Source of the DNA: Bacteroidia bacterium
GTDB lineage: Bacteria > Bacteroidota > Bacteroidia > Bacteroidales > Paludibacteraceae
DNA length: 64,000 nt
NCBI GenBank assembly: GCA_021152555.1
Contig: JAGKVE010000006.1
Location: 94,007-158,006, forward strand
Direction: 5' to 3'
Both the position numbers and the translations under genes were made by a program. The notes beneath the pieces are model-generated. The model ran no database searches, was not told where the DNA came from, and saw only the letters and a program-made list of their open reading frames with translations. This document shows positions 8,237 to 16,673 of the stretch, in pieces; position 1 is the stretch's first letter, and each line of letters opens with the position of its first letter.

Positions 8237-8293
8237 GATAAAAGGAGATTAAATATTTTATATTTAACAATTAAAAACAATAAACATCTCAAA

Positions 8294-9139
8294 ATGAGAA
8301 CAAATTTTGATCAACTTCTCGAGGCAGGCGCACACTTCGGCCACCTCAAACGCAAATGGAATCCGGCAATGGCTCCTTACATCTACATGGAGCGTAACGG
8401 AATTCACATCATCGACCTCAACAAGACTGTCGTTAAAGTAGAAGAGGCAGCAGAGGCCCTGAAAAACCTTGCACGCAGCGGTCGCAAGATCCTGTTCGTA
8501 GGTACGAAAAAACAAGCTCAAGAAGTAATTGCAGCTCACGCACAGGAAGTAGGCATGCCTTACATTACCGAGCGTTGGGCCGGCGGTATGCTCACCAACT
8601 TCCCGACCATCCGCAAGGCAGTCAAGAAAATGAGCCAGATAGACAAGATGATGACCGACGGCACATTGGAGAACGTATCCAAACGCGAGAAACTCCAAAT
8701 CACACGTCAGCGCGAGAAACTCGAGAAAAACCTTGGCTCTATCGCCGATATGACCCGTCTTCCGAGCGCTATCTTCGTAGTTGACGTCATCGAGGAGAAA
8801 ATCGCTGTAGCCGAGGCTAACCGTCTGGGTATTCCTGTATTCGGAATCGTAGATACAAACTCCAACCCGAACAATATTGATTTCGTAATCCCTGCCAACG
8901 ACGATGCCACCAAAGCCATCGATGTAATTCTGAGCGCCGTATGCGACGCCATCAAGGAAGGTCTTGAGGAACGCAAGGTAGAGAAAGCCGACGAGGAAGC
9001 CGCTCAAGCTCAGGCTAACACCGAAGCAGCTGCTCCGAAAGAGCGCCGTCAGCGTATCCGCAAAGCCGCTCCGAAAGCAGAGGCAGAGAAAGTAGCAGAG
9101 GCAAAAGAAGAACCTAAAGCAGAAGAGGAGGAGGCATAA
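8294..9139 (+). CDS. rpsB: 30S ribosomal protein S2
   Basis: 281 aa. The core is standard (HFGHLKRKWNPAM, GTKKQAQE, ERWAGGMLTNF). Residues from about 235 form an Ala/Glu/Lys-rich tail, longer than in most bacteria and similar to other Bacteroidota S2. tsf starts 2 bases after the stop, the conserved rpsB-tsf pair. Confidence 0.97.
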   Translation: MRTNFDQLLEAGAHFGHLKRKWNPAMAPYIYMERNGIHIIDLNKTVVKVEEAAEALKNLARSGRKILFVGTKKQAQEVIAAHAQEVGMPYITERWAGGMLTNFPTIRKAVKKMSQIDKMMTDGTLENVSKREKLQITRQREKLEKNLGSIADMTRLPSAIFVVDVIEEKIAVAEANRLGIPVFGIVDTNSNPNNIDFVIPANDDATKAIDVILSAVCDAIKEGLEERKVEKADEEAAQAQANTEAAAPKERRQRIRKAAPKAEAEKVAEAKEEPKAEEEEA

Positions 9140-9141
9140 TT

Positions 9142-10134
9142 ATGGCAGTTACATTGGCTGATATCAAAAAACTGCGTGACATCACCGGTGCCGGCATGAT
9201 GGACGTTAAGAAAGCGCTGGAAGAAGCAAACGGCGATTTCGAGGTGGCGAAGGACCTTCTCCGCAAACGCGGACAGGCTATCGCAGCAAAACGTTCCGAC
9301 CGTGAAGCATCGGAAGGTTGCGTACTCGCGAAAGTTAAAGACAACTTCGGCGCTATCGTAGGTGTAAAATGCGAGACAGACTTCGTGGCTAAAAACGAAG
9401 ACTTCGTAGGCATGGTTAAACTCATCCTCGACGCTGCATTGGACAACAAAGTGCAGAGCCAGGAAGATCTCAAGAACCTCAAGATCGGTAATTTCACCGT
9501 GGCTGAGATTATCACCGAGCGTTCCGGCGTTACAGGCGAGAAGATGGAATTGGCAGACTATGCGTGCCTTGAGGCTCCCGTAGTTGACGCCTACAACCAC
9601 CTTGGCAACAAACTGAGTTCTCTTGTAGCAGCAGAGGCTGGGGCAGACCACGAGACCGTTCACGGAATCAGTATGCAGGTAGCTGCTATGAGCCCTATCG
9701 CTCTGGACGCTGACCATGTAGCAGAAGAAGTGAAGAAACATGAACTCGAGGTCGCAATCGAAAAGACCAAACAGGATGAGATCAACAAAGCAATTGAGAA
9801 CGCGCTTCGCAAGGCAGGTCTGAACCCCGCTCACTGTGACAGCGACGATCATATCGCATCCAACACCGCCAAGGGATGGCTTACTGAAGAGCAGGCTCAA
9901 GTAGCCCGCGACATCCGTGCCAACGTACCGGCAGAGGCAGAGGCTAACCTCGCTAACCAAGCTAAGAAAATCGAGATGATTGCTCAAGGCCGTCTGGGTA
10001 AGTTCCTCAAAGAGAACACTCTTGTAGAGCAAGCTTACATCATGAGCGAGAGCAAAGAACTTGTTAAAGATGTTCTAAAAGCTAAAGGCGTGGTAATCAA
10101 AGACTTCCGCCGAATCACATTATCCGCTGAATAA
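9142..10134 (+). CDS. tsf: elongation factor Ts
   Basis: 330 aa. It exchanges GDP for GTP on EF-Tu. The N-terminal UBA-like domain (LRDITGAGMMDVKKAL) and the nucleotide-exchange motif TDFVAKNEDF (near residue 79) are clear. The second dimerisation half is longer than in E. coli, typical of Bacteroidota. Confidence 0.97.
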   Translation: MAVTLADIKKLRDITGAGMMDVKKALEEANGDFEVAKDLLRKRGQAIAAKRSDREASEGCVLAKVKDNFGAIVGVKCETDFVAKNEDFVGMVKLILDAALDNKVQSQEDLKNLKIGNFTVAEIITERSGVTGEKMELADYACLEAPVVDAYNHLGNKLSSLVAAEAGADHETVHGISMQVAAMSPIALDADHVAEEVKKHELEVAIEKTKQDEINKAIENALRKAGLNPAHCDSDDHIASNTAKGWLTEEQAQVARDIRANVPAEAEANLANQAKKIEMIAQGRLGKFLKENTLVEQAYIMSESKELVKDVLKAKGVVIKDFRRITLSAE

Positions 10135-10145
10135 TGAAGTAATTC

Positions 10146-11936
10146 ATGAAAACAATTGGGAAGATATGTGGATGGGGAGCGCTAGTAATAGTGCTCCTCT
10201 TCGCATTGATACTTGCTGTCGCTTCTCCGATAGCCAAATACGTTATAAATAACTACGGCGAGCAAATAGTCGGTCGGCAACTCCATGCCGAGCGTGTAGT
10301 AATCAATCCATACTGGGGAGGCGTAACCATCCGCGGATTCGAATGCAAAGAGCAAAACGGCGAAACGAATTTCGTATCGTTCGACCGTTTGTATGTTCAG
10401 ATTGCATACCCGCGTCTGATTGCGAAGAACGTCAAGATCCGTACCATCCGTTTGGACGGATTCAACGGACAAGTACTCAAAACCAAAGACAGGCTGAATT
10501 TCTCTGACATCATTGAGCGTTATTCCAAAAACGACTCCATTCCTGAGGAACCCCAAGACACAACTAAAAGCAAATGGACCGTTGCCTTAGACGATATACG
10601 CCTGAATAACAGTTCAATACGTTATCGCGATGTGCTTTCGGACAAACAATGGAAATTAGAAGACATATCGCTTCGTATCCCCGGATTGTATTTTGACAAC
10701 ACTCAAACCAATGCCGGTTTGGAGTTCGGCTTGCCAACTGGTGGCAGAGTGGGTATCATTGCCGGTTACCGCATGCAATCCAATAAGTACGCCGCCAAAC
10801 TTAATCTGCATGACGTAAACACGGATGTTGTTCTTCCTCTTGTTCAGGATTATTTGAATATCAGCGGTTTAGGAGCTCGCCTCAATGGCTCTGTACATGT
10901 AGATGGCAGTTTGGATGCCCTCACAAACATCCAACTGAAGGGTGGGGTATCGCTTGTCGGTCTAAGCATCAAAGATACACACGATGACCAGGTTGCAGCA
11001 CTCGACGAACTGCGTGTTGTTATTAACAAAGGAGATATGAGCACCAATACCTTCCTGCTTGACACACTTTCTATTCTCGGGATAACCGGTGATTATGAAG
11101 TGCATGATTCCTGGAATACCCTTTCTCGACTTATGAAGGAGAAAGGTGAGACAATTGAAAATGAAGCAGTTGACTCGGTTGTAGCAGAGCAACCTGCACC
11201 AAAAGAACCACAAGAATCCAAACCGCTTGTTTGGATGGCGAAGAAAGTGCGTATTACCGGTCATGACTTGACCTACCACGACTACTCGATGAAGAACGAA
11301 TGGGAATATGCAGTCAAAACATTGGAATTGGAAGGCAGTAATATTGCCAATAATGGCCGTAACAGCGTAACACTGACCGCCACATTGACCGGTGACGCCA
11401 AACTGAAAGCAGATTTTGTCGGCGGATTGGATATGGCAACCCAGGACACGCGTGCCAATCTCAAACTGACAGGCGTTCATCTGCGCGACTTCGATGCGCT
11501 TTGCCGTAATTATACCGGCTATCCGTTGGAAGGCGGCAATCTGAAACTGGATAGCCATCTGGATGTCGTCAGCGGAAAGATGAAAGGCACGAATAAAATC
11601 GTGATAGACCATCCTCGGGTGGGTAAAAAAGAGCGGTTCAGTAAAGCAAAATACAAGAATATACCTGTTCGTACCGGCTTTAAGCTGCTTACATCCGCAC
11701 AGGATATGATTATTCTTGACGTACCTGTTACCGGTGATGCCAAGAGCCCCAAGTTCCGTTTCCGCAAAGTGATTGGCCGCGCGTTGCTCAAAGTGTTCTT
11801 CGGACCGCTGATGGGTGTGAACGACCGTCGTAATTTGAGCCCCGAGGAACTGGAAGAAATGCAAGAATTGTTAGGGGAGGACAGTATTCCGATGGCTGTA
11901 CCTGATACCGCCATGATAGAAGAAAATGATATATAG
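10146..11936 (+). CDS. AsmA/DUF748-like inner-membrane-anchored protein
   Basis: 596 aa with one N-terminal membrane helix (about 8-30) and a long periplasmic beta-rich body. The pattern around VVINPYWGGVTIRGFECKE and RLIAKNVKIRTIRLDGF matches DUF748/AsmA proteins, bridge-like envelope proteins linked to lipid traffic and outer-membrane homeostasis. A low-complexity Glu/Pro/Gln patch lies near residues 335-360. It starts 11 bases after tsf and may be co-transcribed. The substrate is unknown. Confidence 0.7.
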   Translation: MKTIGKICGWGALVIVLLFALILAVASPIAKYVINNYGEQIVGRQLHAERVVINPYWGGVTIRGFECKEQNGETNFVSFDRLYVQIAYPRLIAKNVKIRTIRLDGFNGQVLKTKDRLNFSDIIERYSKNDSIPEEPQDTTKSKWTVALDDIRLNNSSIRYRDVLSDKQWKLEDISLRIPGLYFDNTQTNAGLEFGLPTGGRVGIIAGYRMQSNKYAAKLNLHDVNTDVVLPLVQDYLNISGLGARLNGSVHVDGSLDALTNIQLKGGVSLVGLSIKDTHDDQVAALDELRVVINKGDMSTNTFLLDTLSILGITGDYEVHDSWNTLSRLMKEKGETIENEAVDSVVAEQPAPKEPQESKPLVWMAKKVRITGHDLTYHDYSMKNEWEYAVKTLELEGSNIANNGRNSVTLTATLTGDAKLKADFVGGLDMATQDTRANLKLTGVHLRDFDALCRNYTGYPLEGGNLKLDSHLDVVSGKMKGTNKIVIDHPRVGKKERFSKAKYKNIPVRTGFKLLTSAQDMIILDVPVTGDAKSPKFRFRKVIGRALLKVFFGPLMGVNDRRNLSPEELEEMQELLGEDSIPMAVPDTAMIEENDI

Positions 11937-12145
11937 ACGGCTCGCTCCGCAGTGTAGATTATAAATTAGAGCAGGTTCCTGACGCTTTGGTCCCCGAGCA
12001 AGTTCGCCAACAAGTGGCAGCATCTTTCCCACAAGCATTTATTGTAGAGTGGGGAAAAGATGATTGGGGTTGGAAAGCCGAGTTGAACAATAAGCCAGAC
12101 GTCAAGTTCAACAGCAAACTGGAGATGACAGGTATAGATGACTAA
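11930..12145 (+). pseudogene. PepSY-like (DUF2874-type) domain remnant
   Basis: A frame open from 11930 to the TAA at 12143 encodes about 70 codons with the pattern of PepSY-like repeats of Bacteroidota: a VPEQVRQQVAASFPQA helix, then VEWGKDDWGWKAEL and VKFNSKLEM. No ATG precedes the domain; its first codons overlap the end of the DUF748-like gene. It looks like the 3' part of a gene whose start was lost. The stop overlaps recQ. Confidence 0.55.
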
Positions 12146-13860
12146 GAAATGAAACTCCTACAAACATCGCAGTGCCAACAAGGCGCTGCGTTTGTTTCTC
12201 CGAAGTAGGCGAGTAATACTTGCTCACGGCAGAACTGAGTCTGCTCGGCATACTCGACCATTGCTTGTAGTTTCTGAATATAACGCGTCCTGCGCTCTTC
12301 ATAAATAGCGGGCGAGAGGTATATTTCCGCCTCTCGCTCGTTTGTCATCTCAAGGCTACAACCGATAGTGCGCGGAATATATGTAATAATACCTCGTTGT
12401 GCGAGAGAAACAAGTAATTCATGCGTTTCTCGTTTGTCCGCCTCACGAACATATTGCAGTTCGGTATAAATACCTGAATATGAGCGCATCAAAAGGTCTA
12501 ACAATTCTGCCTGGTCTCGAGAGAGATTATACTCACCCAATTGATGACGCGGGACGTGGATCTGCACACGCGGCTGCGTTTCATGCTCTTCTTCAAAATG
12601 GACATATCCTGCTTGTGTCAAAATATGGAGTGCAGAGTAGGTCTGCAGTACGGGCAGTTTCATCACATGGCAAAGTTGGTCAATATGCAGCGTAAAGCGG
12701 TGTCCTAATCCGCTGCCGGCGCCAATCTGAAGAAAATCACATGTCTTGTGATAGACTTGCTCAACAAACTCTTTTGGCGGATAATTGTCAACAATACGCT
12801 TCCGAGCTTTGGCTTTGTCTTCTTTTTCGTTGAAAAGCAGAACCGCATATGCGGTTTTCCCATCTCTTCCGGCACGGCCGGCTTCCTGATAATAGGACTC
12901 AAGCGTATTCGGCAGGTCATAATGAATAACCAGCCGTACATCCGCTTTGTCAATACCCATGCCGAAAGCATTGGTAGCCACAATCACCCGTGTTCGTCCT
13001 TCTTTCCATGCCTCTTGCCGCTCACTGCGTTCCTGAGTAGTCAAACCGGCATGGTAGAAATTTACAGGCCTACCCCAATCCCCTCCCTGAAGGGAAGGGA
13101 GTTGATTTAGCCACTCAGCCAACTCTTGTGCTCGTTTGCGATTGCGGACATAGATAATGGCACTACCCGGGACACGGGAAAGAATATGTGCTATTTGTTC
13201 CTCTTTCTTGTCTGTGCGACGTACTATATATTGCAGATTATCGCGGTGAAAAGATTTGCGGAGCACATTATGAGCTGTGAATCCTAATTTGTCCTGAATA
13301 TCTTCTATTGTTTCCGGAGTCGCTGTAGCTGTCAAAGCCAGTACCGGCACATCGGGTAAAAGAGTCCGTACCGCAGCAATATTCAAGTATGAAGGCCGGA
13401 AATCATACCCCCACTGCGATATGCAGTGTGCCTCGTCAACGGCAATCAGGCCGACCGGCAAATCTGCCAGCCGTTTGCGAAACTCCTCACTTTCAAGCCG
13501 TTCGGGTGAGCAGTACAGAAAATGATATGGTCCGAATAGGCAGTTATCCAACGCTACACGTTGTTTATCCCAATTCATGCCGGTATAAACAGCCGCAGAG
13601 TGAATGCCGCGTGCCTGCAAATTTTCCACCTGGTCTTTCATCAGCGCAATAAGAGGCGTAATAACCAGACATAACCGTTTCTCAGGGTTGTCGTGCGCCA
13701 TAACGAGAGTAGGGACCTGAAAACAGATACTTTTCCCTCCGCCGGTTGGCATCAATGCCAATGTGTCGCGGCCTGCAAGCACAGATGATATGATTTCCTC
13801 TTGCAAAGGGCGGAAATCATCATAACCGAAATAGGTATGTAGTGCTTCTCGGGGACTCAT
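12142..13860 (-). CDS. recQ: ATP-dependent DNA helicase RecQ (short form)
   Basis: 572 aa from the ATG at 13860, chosen because the promoter -7 box sits 16 bases upstream; 24 further open codons lie inside the promoter. Helicase motifs are intact: FRPLQ, MPTGGGKS (Walker A), DEAH, GMGIDKADVR and QEAGRAGRDG. The C-terminus ends in a four-cysteine zinc patch (C-x16-C-x2-C-x2-C). No HRDC domain is seen; this is the short RecQ common in Bacteroidota. Between helicase motifs, LPSLQGGDWGR looks like an in-frame insertion encoded by a GC-rich palindrome (see repeat 13068). Confidence 0.93.
   Translation of the reverse strand: MSPREALHTYFGYDDFRPLQEEIISSVLAGRDTLALMPTGGGKSICFQVPTLVMAHDNPEKRLCLVITPLIALMKDQVENLQARGIHSAAVYTGMNWDKQRVALDNCLFGPYHFLYCSPERLESEEFRKRLADLPVGLIAVDEAHCISQWGYDFRPSYLNIAAVRTLLPDVPVLALTATATPETIEDIQDKLGFTAHNVLRKSFHRDNLQYIVRRTDKKEEQIAHILSRVPGSAIIYVRNRKRAQELAEWLNQLPSLQGGDWGRPVNFYHAGLTTQERSERQEAWKEGRTRVIVATNAFGMGIDKADVRLVIHYDLPNTLESYYQEAGRAGRDGKTAYAVLLFNEKEDKAKARKRIVDNYPPKEFVEQVYHKTCDFLQIGAGSGLGHRFTLHIDQLCHVMKLPVLQTYSALHILTQAGYVHFEEEHETQPRVQIHVPRHQLGEYNLSRDQAELLDLLMRSYSGIYTELQYVREADKRETHELLVSLAQRGIITYIPRTIGCSLEMTNEREAEIYLSPAIYEERRTRYIQKLQAMVEYAEQTQFCREQVLLAYFGETNAAPCWHCDVCRSFIS
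13068..13110. repeat. GC-rich palindrome inserted in recQ
   Basis: CCCCTCCCTGAAGGGAAGGG forms a near-perfect hairpin and encodes LPSLQGGDWGR on the recQ strand, in a loop just before the conserved NFYHAGL. Helicases of this family normally go from the LN(Q) helix to the YHAGL strand with fewer residues. Confidence 0.55.
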
Positions 13861-13876
13861 GAATTTTACATTTGCT

Positions 13877-13910
13877 TGCAAAAGTACAATATTTTTTCCA
13901 CATAAACAAA
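13877..13910 (-). promoter_or_regulatory. recQ promoter
   Basis: On the minus strand, TTTG (13910-13907), 20 bases, TACTTTTG. It stands back to back with the promoter at 13926. Confidence 0.75.
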
Positions 13911-13925
13911 TTTTTAGCTTGCAAA

Positions 13926-13957
13926 TTTGCATAAATCAAAATTTTGTAATACCTTTG
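13926..13957 (+). promoter_or_regulatory. promoter of the 14035 lipoprotein
   Basis: TTTG (13926-13929), 20 bases, TACCTTTG (13950-13957). Only 15 bases separate it from the recQ -33 element. Confidence 0.75.
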
Positions 13958-14034
13958 CAGCGGTTTTGAAAACCTATGATGCGATTCAAATCATCCGATA
14001 ATAAGAAGTTAAATAATAAACTATTAACAAAACA

Positions 14035-14418
14035 ATGAAAAAGTATCTTGTAATTTTGCTGACAGCCGTGTTTGGTCTGTTGCTCACAGGTTGTACGCAG
14101 GCTACCAGAGCCACTATTAATGTTAAAGTGACCAAGTTGCTGATTCCTCAGTCAGGAGTATCGGTGTACATGTATAATTCCAGCAAATGGAACAATAGTG
14201 AATCATTCCGCATTCCGTTCCACGCTAACAAAGTATCTGTAACCAATAACGAAGGTATTGCCATCTTTGAGTTGGGCCGTTTAGATTTGGAAGTGATTGA
14301 TAGCCAGTCTACGTTCTATTTCGCGACTTTCGCTGAGGATGAAAAAACTATTATAGGGAGTACTGCTGTAACAATCAAATCAGGCGATAAGAAAGATGTG
14401 GAAATCTACTTGTTATAG
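14035..14418 (+). CDS. small lipoprotein of unknown function
   Basis: 127 aa. A signal peptide ends in the lipobox LLTGC with C20 as the lipidated residue. The rest is a single predicted beta-sandwich-like domain (alternating hydrophobic residues, SVTNNEGIAIFEL) resembling carboxypeptidase-regulatory-like folds, but I cannot name a family. It has its own promoter and terminator, so it is monocistronic. Confidence 0.75.
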   Translation: MKKYLVILLTAVFGLLLTGCTQATRATINVKVTKLLIPQSGVSVYMYNSSKWNNSESFRIPFHANKVSVTNNEGIAIFELGRLDLEVIDSQSTFYFATFAEDEKTIIGSTAVTIKSGDKKDVEIYLL

Positions 14419-14419
14419 T

Positions 14420-14460
14420 AACTAAAATCCCCGGCTGGATAACAGTCGGGGATTTTAGTT
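14420..14460. terminator. bidirectional terminator
   Basis: AACTAAAATCCCCG (14420-14433), 13-nt loop and its perfect complement (14447-14460). The A/T flanks serve both the lipoprotein gene and convergent gltX. Confidence 0.9.
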
Positions 14461-14472
14461 CTCTATATAATT

Positions 14473-16074
14473 TTACAATTGAATTTTCTCTAATGCTGTG
14501 CGCACTCTGCAGAGTGTTTCTTCTTTACCGAGAATATCTGTAATATTCCATATGTGCGGACCGCGAGCAGCGCCTACCAGACATATACGGAAAGCATTCA
14601 TCACGATTCCTACACCATATTCATGTTCAGCAATCCACGGCATAACGACATCGTCCAAATGCCAGCGCATAATGTTTTCGCCGTTTTCGTTCTTATCTTC
14701 GTGATATAAATGCCACTCTTCTTCACTGACTGTTCCAAGAAGCGCAAGGAGCTCCTGCATATGTTTGGGGCTGTCTTCTTTCCAGCGTTTCTTTAGAGAT
14801 TTCTCATCATATTCGGTAGGGGCGACAAAGAAGAAGTTGACTTGTTCCCATAGTTCAGGAACAAAGTTCACGCGGTCCTTAACAAGACCGACAATCTTTG
14901 CAACTTCTGCTTTTGACTTTTGACATTTTACATTTGATTCTAAAATCGGCATAAAGAGTTCTGCAATCTCTTCGTCCGATTTTAATTGTAAGTACTGATG
15001 GTTGAACCATTTGCCCTTCTCGTAATCGAACTTTGCACCAGATTTAGATACACGGTCTAATGAGAATTCTTTGATTAACTCATCCATGGAGTACATCTCT
15101 TGGTCTCCTGTTCCATGCCAACCGAGCAGTGCCAGGAAATTGATGACAGCTTCAGGTAGATAACCACTTTCGCGATAGCCGGATGAGATAGTGCCATCCT
15201 TCTGATTGTGGAACTCCAACGGGAATACGGGGAAGCCGAGACGGTCGCCGTCACGTTTGCTCAATTTGCCGTTTCCGTCCGGTTTTAGGAGCAAAGGCAG
15301 ATGAGCGAACTCTGGCATGGTTTCTTCCCATCCGAAAGCGCGGTATAACAGCACATGGAGTGGGGCGGAAGGCAGCCATTCTTCTCCACGGATGACATGA
15401 CTGATTTCCATCAAATGGTCATCTACGATATTCGCCAAATGGTAGGTCGGCAGGTCGTCGGCTGATTTATACAGCACTTTATCGTCCAAAATATTACTAT
15501 TGATGACCACTTCTCCTCGGATGAGGTCATGCACGTGTACGTCTTCGTCAGGCTCAACCTTGAACCGTACTACATATTTCTCTCCGTTTTCAATCAGCCG
15601 TTGCACTTCGTCTGCCGGCAGTGTCAACGAATTGCGCATTTGCATACGCGAACGCGCGTCATATTGGAAATTAGGTATTTCTGCGCGTTTAGCATCTAAC
15701 TCTTCCGGAGTGTCAAATGCGATATATGCATGACCCGAATCAAGTAGTTGTTTGACATATTGATGGTATATCTCGCGGCGTTCGGATTGTCTGTAAGGGC
15801 CATGATTGCCAACGGCTTCAATCTCTTTCGTGCCTTTTTTCATGCGAAGGCCTTCATCGATACCGATTCCCAACCAGTCAAGAGCCTCCAATATGTATTC
15901 CTCTGCGCCCGGCACAAAACGTGTTGAATCAGTATCTTCGATACGAAGCAGCATATCACCGCCATGCTGGCGGGCAAACAGATAATTATACAAGGCAGTG
16001 CGAACACCGCCAATGTGAAGTGCGCCTGTGGGGGACGGCGCAAAACGTACACGTACTCGTCTTTCCATTATCAT
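14473..16074 (-). CDS. gltX: glutamyl-tRNA synthetase
   Basis: 533 aa (or 531 if the second ATG at 16068 is used; both follow the promoter closely). Class I signatures are present: FAPSPTGALHIGG near the N-terminus and KLSKRDG in the KMSKS position. The anticodon-binding C-terminal part is complete. In the C-terminal half, residues read SNVKCQKSKAEV, encoded by a run of related TCAAAAG/TCAAATG words, which looks like an in-frame microrepeat. Confidence 0.96.
   Translation of the reverse strand: MIMERRVRVRFAPSPTGALHIGGVRTALYNYLFARQHGGDMLLRIEDTDSTRFVPGAEEYILEALDWLGIGIDEGLRMKKGTKEIEAVGNHGPYRQSERREIYHQYVKQLLDSGHAYIAFDTPEELDAKRAEIPNFQYDARSRMQMRNSLTLPADEVQRLIENGEKYVVRFKVEPDEDVHVHDLIRGEVVINSNILDDKVLYKSADDLPTYHLANIVDDHLMEISHVIRGEEWLPSAPLHVLLYRAFGWEETMPEFAHLPLLLKPDGNGKLSKRDGDRLGFPVFPLEFHNQKDGTISSGYRESGYLPEAVINFLALLGWHGTGDQEMYSMDELIKEFSLDRVSKSGAKFDYEKGKWFNHQYLQLKSDEEIAELFMPILESNVKCQKSKAEVAKIVGLVKDRVNFVPELWEQVNFFFVAPTEYDEKSLKKRWKEDSPKHMQELLALLGTVSEEEWHLYHEDKNENGENIMRWHLDDVVMPWIAEHEYGVGIVMNAFRICLVGAARGPHIWNITDILGKEETLCRVRTALEKIQL
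14910..14940. repeat. in-frame microrepeat in gltX
   Basis: Four imperfect copies of (T/C)TTTTGAC / TTTACATTTG encode SNVKCQKSKA. Related words occur in spacers at 16640 and 40035. Confidence 0.5.
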
Positions 16075-16086
16075 TTCAATTTAGCG

Positions 16087-16120
16087 TGCAAAAGTACTGC
16101 TTTTTTTTGACATATGCAAA
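16087..16120 (-). promoter_or_regulatory. gltX promoter
   Basis: On the minus strand, TTTG (16120-16117), CATATGTC plus A8 in a 20-base spacer, TACTTTTG. Confidence 0.8.
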
Positions 16121-16144
16121 TTTTCAAAGAAAATCTTCTCTTTT

Positions 16145-16176
16145 CTTGCACAATTAAAAAAAATGTTGTAACTTTG
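16145..16176 (+). promoter_or_regulatory. promoter of the mce-oadB operon
   Basis: CTTG (16145-16148), 20 bases, TAACTTTG (16169-16176). Confidence 0.7.
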
Positions 16177-16221
16177 TAGCCGTTTTTGAAATCATTCATT
16201 TAAAACTAAAAATAATTCAGT

Positions 16222-16635
16222 ATGAAACCCACACACATTGAGCATTTGGGTATTGCTGTTACCTCTTTGGAGGAAGCGATGCCGTTCTTTGAGTTTTTAA
16301 CAGGTAGCAAATGCTACAGTATTGAGGAAGTGGCTGACCAGAAAGTTAAAACCGCTTTCTTTAAAGTAGGAGAGGTCAAAATCGAACTTCTTGAGCCTAC
16401 TTGCCCGGAATCCACAATCGCTAAGTTTATTGAGAAAAACGGTGGCCGTGGTGGCGTTCATCACGTCGCTTTCAATGTGGATAACGTGGCTGATTGTCTG
16501 GCTGAGTGCGAGGCTGCAGGTATCCAACTCATCGACAAAGCTCCGCGCAAAGGCGCTGAGAACCTGATGATCGCTTTCCTTCACCCGAAGAGCACGAAAG
16601 GCGTCCTCACCGAACTCTGCCAACAGCCGAAATAA
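16222..16635 (+). CDS. mce: methylmalonyl-CoA epimerase
   Basis: 137 aa. It interconverts (R)- and (S)-methylmalonyl-CoA. It is a VOC-fold metalloenzyme: an early metal His in THIEHLGIAV, a second in RGGVHHVAF and the C-terminal GVLTEL glutamate are visible. It is first in the operon and supplies substrate to the decarboxylase encoded next. Confidence 0.95.
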   Translation: MKPTHIEHLGIAVTSLEEAMPFFEFLTGSKCYSIEEVADQKVKTAFFKVGEVKIELLEPTCPESTIAKFIEKNGGRGGVHHVAFNVDNVADCLAECEAAGIQLIDKAPRKGAENLMIAFLHPKSTKGVLTELCQQPK

Positions 16636-16673
16636 AGGACCTAATTGTAAATGACAAAATAATAAATGTCTTT

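Noticed and set aside
9049..10032. 327-codon open frame antisense to tsf
   Set aside because: Shadow of a highly expressed gene; Phe/Val/Cys-rich product without motifs.
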